Source: Thiotrichales bacterium (GTDB lineage Bacteria; Pseudomonadota; Gammaproteobacteria; Francisellales; CACEW01). Taken from it: a DNA stretch of 64,000 bases. The notes under the pieces were generated by a model, which saw only the letters and a list, made by a program, of their open reading frames with translations, was not told the origin of the DNA and ran no database searches. The DNA lies in the NCBI GenBank assembly GCA_947478525.1, contig CANJVU010000008.1:1-64000 (forward strand). The letters are read 5' to 3'. A program made the position numbers and the translations under genes. Position 1 is the first letter of the stretch. Every line of letters starts with the position of its first letter. Below, piece after piece: positions 1-9,400 of the stretch.

Positions 1-58
1 AAATCAGGGCATCTTTTTCTTCATGACTGAGAGCGCTTAAGGCTTGCTTGTCTATCAT
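1..58 (-). CDS. Start of a gene leaving the left edge; possible IS66-family transposase N-terminus
   Basis: On the minus strand an ATG at 58-56 opens a frame that stays open for 19 codons to the window edge, beginning MIDKQALSALSHEEKDALI. The short acidic, Leu-rich N-terminus with a EKDALI-like segment resembles the start of single-ORF IS66-type transposases. This rests on recalled similarity of under 20 residues and could easily be another helical protein. There is no strong ribosome-binding site (only GGAA next to the ATG). Confidence 0.35.
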   Translation of the reverse strand, partial: MIDKQALSALSHEEKDALI

Positions 59-340
59 TTCCGCGGCTCGGGATGTTTTTTACTCCTGTCGAGTATAGTC
101 GAAAAAATTAAAAAGTGTTATCAACTTTAATGGAGGCGTGAGTAGTCACGATTACATTAAACCTCCAGCAAATTGCTCGCCTAATATTTACCCCTACACC
201 CCTTATGCTTAAAAGACTTTACAAAAAAGTTGAATAAAATGTTATCAAACCTTAACAAAAAATTATGAAAAAAGCTTGTTTATTTTAGCTTATTGTTTTA
301 TCATAGCGCCGACCGTCAATACCGCTAAGGAGAATTGGGT
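59..340. other. AT-rich intergenic region with a small hairpin
   Basis: No gene is seen here. The stretch is AT-rich and holds a perfect small hairpin, CGTGA-gtag-TCACG at 137-150, nested between TGGAGG (131-136) and CCTCCA (162-167). It could be a transcription signal of the leftmost gene or an element end; nothing more specific is supported. The last part (about 240-330) is the likely promoter zone for the gene starting at 341, and TAAGGAG at 326-332 is that gene's ribosome-binding site. Confidence 0.4.
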
Positions 341-1039
341 ATGTCATTATCGTCCATCGGCACGCTTCGAACCTCTGCTTTACCTACAGCCCTTTTCATC
401 GATAACATCAATGCCCACTTCAGTCGCACTGAGGACAGAACTGACTCACACGCAGGACGTGTCACCAAAGATGCAGCAGCGCTTGATGCACTGGCATCAG
501 CAACCAGCGGCAATGCCGCTCACTTCATTGCCTGCATGAGAGATGAAGCCATCACCACCACCAAAAGAACGCGAATGTTTCTGGTTCAAGTTGCCAAACT
601 CTTCGAATCAGCCGACAATCAAACACAAATTCTGACTGCCATTAGCGCTCACCTTCCCGCAATATCAACAATTGGTCAAATCGGCACTTTTTTAAATCGC
701 CCCAAAGGATTATTTGATTTTGATAAAAAAAGATCCACCAAAAACGCACTGGTGATGGAGGCAATACGCGAAGCCACTACCCTACAAGATTTGGCGGATC
801 GCCTGGATACGCTATGCACCAAAGAAACAAAAAAAGCCCCGAAAGATGTCGTCGTCACTTACTTAAGACGCATGGTTGAAGCGGTAGACGAAGCACTAAA
901 AGCCGATCAAAATTACGTGCTTTCAGCAATTAAATCAGCCGCCGTTGCCGGTCATCAGTACATTGCGGGCATTACGCTGGTCAGTGCAAGACCGGGCGAA
1001 TTCAGCAATCAACGCAGCACTGCCACAACAGAAGAGTAA
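341..1039 (+). CDS. Orphan predicted helical protein, 232 aa
   Basis: I do not recognise this protein. The ATG at 341 follows a good TAAGGAG ribosome-binding site 8 bases upstream; a TTG two codons earlier is less likely. The product looks soluble and mostly alpha-helical, with Ala/Thr-rich stretches and no signal peptide or membrane segment. It carries a basic patch in the middle (around residues 125-135, DFDKKRSTKN). The C-terminus is polar and ends in Thr-Thr-Glu-Glu, which is compatible with, but does not prove, a type IV secretion signal of the Legionella/Coxiella kind. It lies alone between a possible transposase fragment and a convergent alcohol dehydrogenase gene, so it looks like accessory DNA. 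Confidence 0.7.
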   Translation: MSLSSIGTLRTSALPTALFIDNINAHFSRTEDRTDSHAGRVTKDAAALDALASATSGNAAHFIACMRDEAITTTKRTRMFLVQVAKLFESADNQTQILTAISAHLPAISTIGQIGTFLNRPKGLFDFDKKRSTKNALVMEAIREATTLQDLADRLDTLCTKETKKAPKDVVVTYLRRMVEAVDEALKADQNYVLSAIKSAAVAGHQYIAGITLVSARPGEFSNQRSTATTEE

Positions 1040-1084
1040 TGACCATGCCTGCAGCAGCTTAACCTTCAACCCAGGATTATCTCT

Positions 1085-2131
1085 CTACTGGCTCAGCGAC
1101 TTCATGTCAATCACAAATCGATACTTTACATCACCTTTGATCATACGTTCATACGCATGATTAATGTCTTGGATATTAATCACCTCAATATCCGAGACAA
1201 TTTGATGTTTGCTACAAAAATCCAGCATTTCCTGGGTTTCTGCGATACCACCAATCAATGAGCCCGCAATGGATTTTCGACCAAATACCAAAGGGCCGCA
1301 ATTGACGGGTTCAACCGGCTCGATGGCACCCACCATAACCATGGTTGCGTCGCGTTTTAATAAATTCACATAAGGGTTGGCATCATGACGGGTCGGTATA
1401 GTATTCAGCAGGAAATCAAATTGATTCGCATACTTTTGCATCGCCGCTGCGTCATTGGATAATAACACTTCATCCGCACCTAACGCTTTGGCGTCTTCAC
1501 CTTTAGCGACAGAACGTGTGATCATAACAACTTTGGCGCCAATGGCATGCGCAAATTTAACGCCCATATGGCCTAAGCCGCCTAAGCCAATGACACCAAC
1601 CAAGTCACCCGCTTTTACCTTCCAATGACGCAACGGCGACCAGGTGGTGATTCCCGCGCACAGTAAAGGTGCAACCGCCTTTGCATCGAGATTGCCAGGA
1701 ATGCGCAATACAAATGCTTGGTCAACAACCACCTGCTGTGAATACCCCCCGTAAGTCATGGTATTATATTTGGGATCTAAGCTGCTGTAGGTCATGACTT
1801 TATTATCACAGTATTGCTCAAGTCCTTCATGACAACTATTACAATGGCGACAAGAATCCACCATGCATCCGACGCCCACTAAATCTCCGACTTTGTGAAC
1901 AGTGACATTTGCACCCACTTTGGTCACGCGACCAACAATTTCATGGCCAGGCACTACGGGAAATGTCGCAAAACCCCATTCATTGCGTGCCATATGAATA
2001 TCGGAATGGCAAACACCACAGTATTCAATGGCGATTTGGACATCTTGCGCCGTCACGTCACGACGATCTATCGTAAAAGGTTTGAGTTTTTCAGTTGGAG
2101 ATTGGGCTGCATAAGCAGAAACGGTTGTCAT
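1085..2131 (-). CDS. yahK: Zinc-dependent NADPH-type alcohol dehydrogenase / aldehyde reductase, YahK-like
   Basis: A 348-residue medium-chain dehydrogenase/reductase of the cinnamyl-alcohol-dehydrogenase branch, matching E. coli YahK closely in length and motifs. Visible features are the catalytic-zinc segment GVCHSDIH, GHEIVGRV, the four-cysteine structural zinc lobe (CMVDSCRHCNSCHEGLEQYC) and the Rossmann motif GLGGLGHMGVKFA. The likely reaction is NADPH-linked reduction of aldehydes to alcohols in the cytosol. ATG at 2131 has an AGGAG site (AAAGGAGCTTAAATC) upstream. It is monocistronic and converges with the orphan gene ending at 1039. The exact substrate cannot be told from sequence. 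Confidence 0.93.
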   Translation of the reverse strand: MTTVSAYAAQSPTEKLKPFTIDRRDVTAQDVQIAIEYCGVCHSDIHMARNEWGFATFPVVPGHEIVGRVTKVGANVTVHKVGDLVGVGCMVDSCRHCNSCHEGLEQYCDNKVMTYSSLDPKYNTMTYGGYSQQVVVDQAFVLRIPGNLDAKAVAPLLCAGITTWSPLRHWKVKAGDLVGVIGLGGLGHMGVKFAHAIGAKVVMITRSVAKGEDAKALGADEVLLSNDAAAMQKYANQFDFLLNTIPTRHDANPYVNLLKRDATMVMVGAIEPVEPVNCGPLVFGRKSIAGSLIGGIAETQEMLDFCSKHQIVSDIEVINIQDINHAYERMIKGDVKYRFVIDMKSLSQ

Positions 2132-2247
2132 GATTTAAGCTCCTTTCATTTTTTATCATCGTTATTGTAACGCATATAAACTTGACATGGCAGCACAACT
2201 TTTTAACGTATACCCCAATGATGCTTACTATAGCCAAATAGGCACGT

Positions 2248-3006
2248 TTATAAACCACACCCAAACGGCGAACCACAACCCATTTCAAACATTTCGACGA
2301 AATGATTTGTCATGACAATAGGCTCTGATATTTCTGCCAAGGCCTCACGCAAATTTCTTGCGCTCCGGTAAAAATCGGGGTCAAGCATTTTTTGCTGCAG
2401 CGCTTGCTCCAATACTGCCGTGCGCTCAATCACGGACAGATCCATCCGCAAAACATCAGATGCATCGCTGTTAACGCAGGGGTCACACTCCAAACTGCGA
2501 TGCGACAACAACTCAAAACCAGCGCGCTTGACCAACGCATCTCGTTGCTCAGTCGACTGTAAATACAACGGATGCCAGACTTTGCGTTCGCCATAATGCT
2601 CGCTCTCGTCAATAAATTCCGCCAGATTGGCTTTGGCACGTGAAGCACTGCGCCGATGTGCGATTAATATCGTTGCGCTACAACCCGAGTCATTCGCCGG
2701 CTGATCCAGCCATGCCAATAACGGCAACCCTTTTAAAAAACTCGCACACCATTGAAATTTACGCGTCGGGAAGCTTTTCTGTTCCAGCATCAATGTAGCA
2801 AAATCCACTTTAGGCTTGAGCAATACAAATTGAAATCCAAGCGATTCCACCCAGGTTTTACAACGCTCAACCCGCCCCGTCCAACCTGGCGCTGCCCAGC
2901 CGGTATCAACGTAAGTTACAACAACAGAAGTCAAATCAGCCTCATGCGCCCATTGAATCAACGCAATCGAATCGTTACCAAAGTTGGCGGGGATAGTATA
3001 TTTCAT
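2248..3006 (-). CDS. PP-loop ATPase, PAPS-reductase-like family protein
   Basis: A 252-residue protein of the adenine-nucleotide alpha-hydrolase (PP-loop) superfamily, PAPS-reductase-like branch. The N-terminal loop reads NFGNDSIALIQW (residues 8-19), a variant of the classical SGGxDS pyrophosphate-binding loop. It is followed by VVTYVDTGW (the strand that follows in this family) and WCASFLKGLP. Two cysteine pairs, CDPC and a C-terminal CGSPFGC at the last residues, suggest metal or Fe-S binding. There is no sulfate-assimilation gene nearby, so a role as true CysH is unsupported; a sulfur- or nucleotide-modifying enzyme is equally possible. It lies 13 bases downstream of dsbB on the same strand and is probably co-transcribed with it. 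Confidence 0.75.
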   Translation of the reverse strand: MKYTIPANFGNDSIALIQWAHEADLTSVVVTYVDTGWAAPGWTGRVERCKTWVESLGFQFVLLKPKVDFATLMLEQKSFPTRKFQWCASFLKGLPLLAWLDQPANDSGCSATILIAHRRSASRAKANLAEFIDESEHYGERKVWHPLYLQSTEQRDALVKRAGFELLSHRSLECDPCVNSDASDVLRMDLSVIERTAVLEQALQQKMLDPDFYRSARNLREALAEISEPIVMTNHFVEMFEMGCGSPFGCGL

Positions 3007-3019
3007 TATTGTGCCATTA

Positions 3020-3520
3020 TTATTTAGCCGCGCGACGAACCAATAACCATAAGCTCAGCAGTATCAATACACCAAACAATACCGCCGTCCAGCCAGCAAT
3101 ACTAACGTCCCAAAACACCCAGCCTTTGGCGGCACATTCGCCACTGCCATTAAATACCGTGCTGATCACTTGCTGCCACGGTAACACTTTCACCAAATAA
3201 TTTAACCCAGGGCCACAGGCAGGGACTTGATCAGGCGGCAAGCTTTGCAGCCACATTTGCCGTACCGAAAAAACAATGCCGCCGATACTGGCCAGCAAAG
3301 TGAGTAATGCATAAATCCGCCGCCCCCAGGATTTAGGGTTATGCAATGCAGCGATTAAAAATATCATGCCTGCAATAATCACTGCAACACGTTGAAAAAT
3401 GCATAGCGGACAAGGGTTTAATTGCAGCACCAGTTGAAAATACATCGCACCTGCCATGGCAGCGACGCAGAGTAAAAAACCGAGCAGAAACCATTTGCGA
3501 GCTCCAGCTTTATTGGCCAT
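3020..3520 (-). CDS. dsbB: Disulfide bond formation protein DsbB
   Basis: A 166-residue inner-membrane protein with four hydrophobic segments. It has the first periplasmic redox pair C37-P-L-C40 (NPCPLCIFQR) and a second periplasmic cysteine pair in the later loop (VPACGPGL and GECAAKGW). DsbB reoxidises periplasmic DsbA and passes electrons to quinone. Length and motif order are normal for the family. dsbA is not in this window. It heads a two-gene minus-strand unit with the PP-loop protein and is divergent from polA. Confidence 0.95.
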   Translation of the reverse strand: MANKAGARKWFLLGFLLCVAAMAGAMYFQLVLQLNPCPLCIFQRVAVIIAGMIFLIAALHNPKSWGRRIYALLTLLASIGGIVFSVRQMWLQSLPPDQVPACGPGLNYLVKVLPWQQVISTVFNGSGECAAKGWVFWDVSIAGWTAVLFGVLILLSLWLLVRRAAK

Positions 3521-3683
3521 AATAATTCCTGTAAAATTGCCTAAAGAATCTACATTGATATTGTACCAGTTTTTTGGAAAAACGATATAAACAAATCAAT
3601 AGCGTTTTTTTGCACTGCACCATAGCATTGAACAGTATGGTGTTGTATTGTTTGAGCAGTAATTTTTTACCAGGAACCCCACC

Positions 3684-6374
3684 ATGTCCAAACCCATCAT
3701 CCTCGTCGACGGCTCTTCCTATTTATTCCGTGCTTTTTTTGCCTTACCCAATTTAACCAACGCTCAAGGTCAACCCACGGGGGCGATTTTGGGGGTGATC
3801 AATATGCTGCGGCGCTTAATCAAAGATCATGAACCAGATCAAATCGCGGTGATATTTGATACCAAAAGCAAAAATTTTCGCCACGAACTTTATCCACAAT
3901 ATAAAGCCAACCGGGCGACAATGCCACCCGAGTTGGCGGTGCAAATTGAACCCATTCATCGCCTGATCAAACTGATGGGGCTGCCTTTAGTTGCGATTGA
4001 AGGCATTGAAGCGGACGATGTGATTGGCAGCTTGACACATCAAGCCGTTACAGCAGGCCACAGCGTCCTGATTTCCACCGGCGACAAAGACATGGCGCAG
4101 TTGATTCACGACCACGTCACCATTATCGACACCATGAAAAACGTGGTAATGGATCGCGCCTTTGTCCTTGAAAAATTTGGCGTGCCGCCGGAATTGATTA
4201 TCGACTATCTGGCGCTGATGGGCGATACCTCCGACAATATTCCCGGCGTGCCCAAAGTCGGCCCAAAAACCGCCGCCAAATGGTTGATGCAATATGGCAG
4301 TTTAGACAACCTCAAAGCCCATGCTAGTGAAATTACTGGAGTGGTCGGCGATAACCTACGTGCGCATTTGGGGCAATTAGATCTGGCGAAGCAACTCACC
4401 ACCATTCAGTGTGACTTAAACATTCCCATCGAAATGGAAAAGCTACACATTCAACCAGCAGACACTGAACCCTTAATTGCAGAATTAAAGCAATGGGAGT
4501 TGAGCAGTTGGTTGAAAGAATTTTCTGCAGTGCCCACGCCAACCCAAGAAACACATCGCAACTATGAATGCCTTTTAACAACAGAACAATTTCAACAGTG
4601 GCTAACCCAACTCTCCCACGCCAAACAATTCGCCATCGACACCGAAACCACCTCCATTGATGCCATGCAAGCCGAATTGGTGGGCATCTCCTTTGCCTTA
4701 GAATCAGGTAAAGCTGCTTATTTACCCTTAGCGCATCACTACCTTGGCGCACCAGAACAACTATCATTTGAGCAAACTTTAGCACAGTTAAAGCCAATTT
4801 TAGAAAATCCGACCATCGGCAAAATTGGCCAGAATATCAAATACGACCTCAAGGTATTGGCTCGTTACGGCATTGAACTACAAGGTATTGTGTTTGACAC
4901 CATGCTGGCATCCTACGTGCTCGAAGCGGGGCTGACCCGCCACAATATGGATGATCTGGCCAAGCGCCATCTGGGCATTCAAACCATCCATTACGAAGAC
5001 GTCACCGGCAAAGGCGCCAAGCAAATCAGCTTTAGCCAGGTAACGCTGGATCGCGCCACGACCTACGCTGCCGAAGATGCCGATGTCACCTTACAACTTT
5101 ACCAGCAGTTTGCACCGAAATTACAACAAACACCGGCACTACACGAACTCTTTATGCACGAAGAAATGCCGGTAATGTCGATTTTGGGCAGTATGGAACG
5201 CGGCGGCGTGTTGCTCAATATTCCCTATTTGCAACGCCAAAGCCATGAACTGAGCTTACAAACTCAAACGCTGGAAACACAAGCGCATCAGGTTGCCGGG
5301 CAACCCTTTAACTTGGCCTCACCGAAGCAACTATTGGAAATCCTCTACGACAAAATGCAACTGCCCGTCCTTAAAAAAACGCCTGGTGGGCAACCTTCGA
5401 CTGCAGAAGAGGTTCTCGAGGAATTAGCAGAGCATTATGAACTGCCGAAAATTATTTTAGAACACCGTCATTTAAGCAAACTCAAATCCACCTACACCGA
5501 CAAATTACCACTGATGGTCAACCCCACCACCGGACGGGTGCATACGCATTATCATCAAGCCGTGGCGAGCACTGGCCGCTTGTCCTCGTCTGATCCCAAC
5601 CTGCAAAACATTCCGATCAAAACTGAAGTCGGCCGTAAAATCCGCGGCGCGTTTATCGCCCCACCTGGTTATAAAATTCTCGCGGCAGATTACTCGCAAA
5701 TCGAATTACGTATCATGGCGCATCTCTCCAAAGACACTGGTTTACTGACGGCTTTTGCCAACCATGAAGACGTCCATCGCGCCACCGCAGCCGAAGTTTT
5801 TGGCATGACAAAATCCGAAGTCACCAACGAGCAACGGCGCCGCGCCAAAGCCATTAACTTCGGCTTAATTTATGGCATGTCAGCATTTGGCCTGGCCAAA
5901 CAATTGGGCATTGATCGTGCGGAAGCGCAAAAATATATAGATGTTTATTTCAAACGCTACCCCGGCGTGCTCGATTATATGGAACGTACCAAAAAATCCG
6001 CGCAAGAATTAGGATATGTCGAAACCTTATTTGGCCGACGTTTATATCTGCCCGAACTACAATCGAAAAACGGCATGAACCGCAAAGGCGCCGAACGCGC
6101 AGCGATCAACGCCCCACTGCAAGGCACGGCAGCGGACATCATCAAACGCGCGATGATTGGTGTTGATCACTGGATCAAACAAAACCACAGCCCCATCAAA
6201 ATGATTATGCAAGTACACGATGAACTGGTGTTTGAAGTCCCCGCTGATCAAACCCCAACATTTGGCGAACAGATCAAATTTTTAATGGCACAAGCTGCTA
6301 CGCTTGACGTACCGCTGGTGGTTGACGTGGGTGTGGGTGAGAATTGGGATCAGGCGCGAGACATAATTACATAA
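3684..6374 (+). CDS. polA: DNA polymerase I
   Basis: An 896-residue full-length Pol I. The N-terminal 5'-3' exonuclease domain (residues 1-290) has the FDTKSKNFRHE and GDKDMAQLI segments. The 3'-5' exonuclease domain keeps its catalytic DTET (D319, E321), NxKYD and AEDADVT motifs, so proofreading should be active. The polymerase domain carries ADYSQIELR (D669) and the HDE segment QVHDELVFE (D846). It fills gaps in repair and removes Okazaki primers. The ATG at 3684 lies behind CCAGGAACCCCACC. Family lengths are about 900-930, so nothing is missing. Confidence 0.98.
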   Translation: MSKPIILVDGSSYLFRAFFALPNLTNAQGQPTGAILGVINMLRRLIKDHEPDQIAVIFDTKSKNFRHELYPQYKANRATMPPELAVQIEPIHRLIKLMGLPLVAIEGIEADDVIGSLTHQAVTAGHSVLISTGDKDMAQLIHDHVTIIDTMKNVVMDRAFVLEKFGVPPELIIDYLALMGDTSDNIPGVPKVGPKTAAKWLMQYGSLDNLKAHASEITGVVGDNLRAHLGQLDLAKQLTTIQCDLNIPIEMEKLHIQPADTEPLIAELKQWELSSWLKEFSAVPTPTQETHRNYECLLTTEQFQQWLTQLSHAKQFAIDTETTSIDAMQAELVGISFALESGKAAYLPLAHHYLGAPEQLSFEQTLAQLKPILENPTIGKIGQNIKYDLKVLARYGIELQGIVFDTMLASYVLEAGLTRHNMDDLAKRHLGIQTIHYEDVTGKGAKQISFSQVTLDRATTYAAEDADVTLQLYQQFAPKLQQTPALHELFMHEEMPVMSILGSMERGGVLLNIPYLQRQSHELSLQTQTLETQAHQVAGQPFNLASPKQLLEILYDKMQLPVLKKTPGGQPSTAEEVLEELAEHYELPKIILEHRHLSKLKSTYTDKLPLMVNPTTGRVHTHYHQAVASTGRLSSSDPNLQNIPIKTEVGRKIRGAFIAPPGYKILAADYSQIELRIMAHLSKDTGLLTAFANHEDVHRATAAEVFGMTKSEVTNEQRRRAKAINFGLIYGMSAFGLAKQLGIDRAEAQKYIDVYFKRYPGVLDYMERTKKSAQELGYVETLFGRRLYLPELQSKNGMNRKGAERAAINAPLQGTAADIIKRAMIGVDHWIKQNHSPIKMIMQVHDELVFEVPADQTPTFGEQIKFLMAQAATLDVPLVVDVGVGENWDQARDIIT

Positions 6375-6490
6375 CTTATTAAATTTTGACGAACACCTCA
6401 GCGAAACATTAAACAACGTTAAAGAATCACTTTATTTTTCTGAAAAACTCAGTAAAATAACATCACTAAAACGTTGAGTATTTTCATATT

Positions 6491-9400
6491 ATGCCTAAAC
6501 TTTTTCCTGTATCTTCAGCCACTTCACTACCAACAGAGGTATTATTCAACTATTTTCACAATATTTTTGATAAAAAATCGTTAACGCCCTTTGATACATT
6601 ATTAACACAACACACCCCACTTTCCTTATTTTTAAAAACTAAAACACTCACGTGCGCTTTGGTGGAAGTAGCTCCTGACCGTTATGGTGCATGGATTATT
6701 GGAGCAAATAACACACCCAGTTACTTTTTTGCTGCCGCTGATATTGGCATTCCACCTTTTGTTTCCAATGCTTGCAACGCCACCAGAAAAATTGCAATAC
6801 TGACTGGCCCAGAAAACGCAACACGAGCTCAAACACACAGTGGCTTATTGGTCATTGAAGCCACCAGAGTTTGGTTACAAAACCCTGAACCCATTTTCTC
6901 GGTTACCCTCATGGATATGAGTGAATCATGGATCACCACTCAGTTATGCCGCGCGATAAAGTGTTACCGTGACGAAGCACTCTGGTATCTAGAAGACGGC
7001 ATAAAAAACCGTGCCTTAAAGGGTTCTGATCGCATCAGCAGAGAATCATGTGTGCCCACAAAAGGATGGTGGAGTACAGAACGTTGGAACATATTAGCAG
7101 AGCCACGTTATCAAGTGCTGCTATCAGCACCTGAAATGATTCCCCCCATATTACAGTTGGCAACGACTGGACATAGCTTTGATCCAACAACGTGGATAAC
7201 AAAGCTAGATAAGCAACTTTCCGTGTACCATCAGAATCAGGAACAAATGATCTTGCAAATGATGCAATCATTTCTGACCTATTCACTTACCACAAGAGAA
7301 TGGCATACAGCCTGGAGCGCTTTGAACACCCTAGTGACAGCAGCCCTTACCTCATCTGAATTAACCACACTCGAAGAAGCACTTGCAAAAACACAACGCA
7401 ATCTTATACGCCGTCAAAATCAATCAGGAATATATACCCTTGCAGCTGGATACTCGGAAGAGGCATTAGCAAAAATAACAAATAAAATTGCTGAACATAC
7501 CGCCTCACTCAAGCAACACCAACGTAATCTCAATAGATGCCAGACCAGATTACTAGAAATAGCGGAAAAAAAATGGCTGATCACCACCTGGTTTAATAAG
7601 GCCTATGAAATACTTAAAGAAGGCCCACTAGCAGCGGCTAGGGCACTCCAAGACCAAATTTTAGCAGATCTTGATGCAGGAGTTTCTTTTTATCAGGATT
7701 GGAACGATGCTCAAACCTCTTTAGGGCATAGCCCTTTTTTATGGTTTAAAAAGATTGATACTAAAACAGTCGATGATGAATTAAGTCTTCCTGAAGAGCT
7801 ATCCCGAAAGAGATTGAAGGATATTAAAGAAAATTTTAACTCTCATATTAGCACTTACACAAAGGTCGATGATTCAATGAGCATAACTGCGGCTTTTATT
7901 AATCAAGTTAAAGATCGCATCAGCCAACCACTCCAAGCAAAAGCACGACTTTATGAGCATGCCGGGGAACAAAATACAGCACTGCGTCATTTATCACGCG
8001 CCGTGCAAATAATGGGAATTGCAATACCACGTGCGTTAGCAGGCATTGGAGTTAGAATGGCTGCTCGCGCTGAAAGCCAAGCAACCAAGGTGGAGGAAGC
8101 ACTGGTTGAACTACCCACGCAAAAAAGGTATTTACAAGAATGGCTGGCTTGGCTCTGCACAAAAGAGAATCCTGAGCTAGATCCTTTATCTGCCTGCATT
8201 ATTGAATACCAGGAGCCCATTAAAAAACTCTTCTCTTATCTCCAACCCAGCCTCCAAATCGACTTAACTTACCTTGCTGCCGGCTACCAGCCCAGAATTA
8301 CCTCAAAATTTGATGACATTACCTTGGAAGCTTCTGAGCTCATTGTAGAATCAATGAGCCATAAAATTTTACAAAAAGTAGTCGACCGACTCACGCGAAA
8401 TGGCGAAAATTTACCCACAACTTCCTGGTTAGCCACCAGAGCATTATTGGCTTTTATTGCAACAGATCCCACTGAAACCGAAGGAACCTTTAGAATTGAA
8501 ATGCCTTATACGGTTATCGTCGAAACACAACGTAAAGCATTATACGATTTAACCATAGAAGCAATGAGCTCATATGCTGGCCTGCAAGATAGTTTAGATG
8601 ATATGCTCAAGAGCATTGCCATTGAATACTATAATAAACTAAATGTTTTTAAGAAAACTTTCACTTCGCCCACTACTTTTTTACAAAATTGTGAATTAAA
8701 AAAATGGGTTTTGTTTAGTTATACAGCAATGGAGAGCGCGCCAGGCGAAACGATCACCGCATTACAGTTTGTGCAAACGCACTCCACGCCAGTACCTATA
8801 CTTGAATTATTACAGGAAATCATTGCCAACGCATCAGACCCTGACCTTAGGGCAGCTATAGATTCTGTACTCCTAGGAAAAGAGGGAACCGGTGTTTGCA
8901 CTCCCGCTGACCCAAAAACAAAAACTCCTGCAAAGCGATGGGTTAGCACCACAGGAGATATTCATTCAGCACCACTTACTTTTAGGCCGGGCGAACGCTA
9001 TTTTAATGTTACCTCTCTGGATCATGCCACTCTCGAACTAAACACATTGATACAAACGGCCTATTGGACCAATGGCTGGCGCCTACAAATTGCTTATGCT
9101 TTACTAGATGCCATCGCCATTGCTGCCAATGAACAGATAAAGAAAGACCACAAAAGACAACCCTCAGCGCCCTGGGATCAGTGCTTAATCTTTGAAACTG
9201 GCACCCAACGATATACCGCCAATGATGCTATTATTCCTGGTACCAATATGATTAACATTATCAATCAGCTGCTCAGTCATTCTAAAGTTACTCACTTTTT
9301 TAAACAAACATTGACTGATCTCGTCACTACACATATTCCCTTCACGCGTATCCTAACCGCAGTGCAAATAGCTCAATTCAGTGATTTAACAACATTGCTG

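Noticed and set aside
131..167. Hairpin at the left end as an insertion-sequence terminus
   Set aside because: The arms are short and no matching inverted repeat or target duplication is available within the window.
4396..4797. 133-codon minus-strand open frame
   Set aside because: It is antisense to the polA exonuclease domain and its Trp/Arg-rich composition is unlike a real protein.
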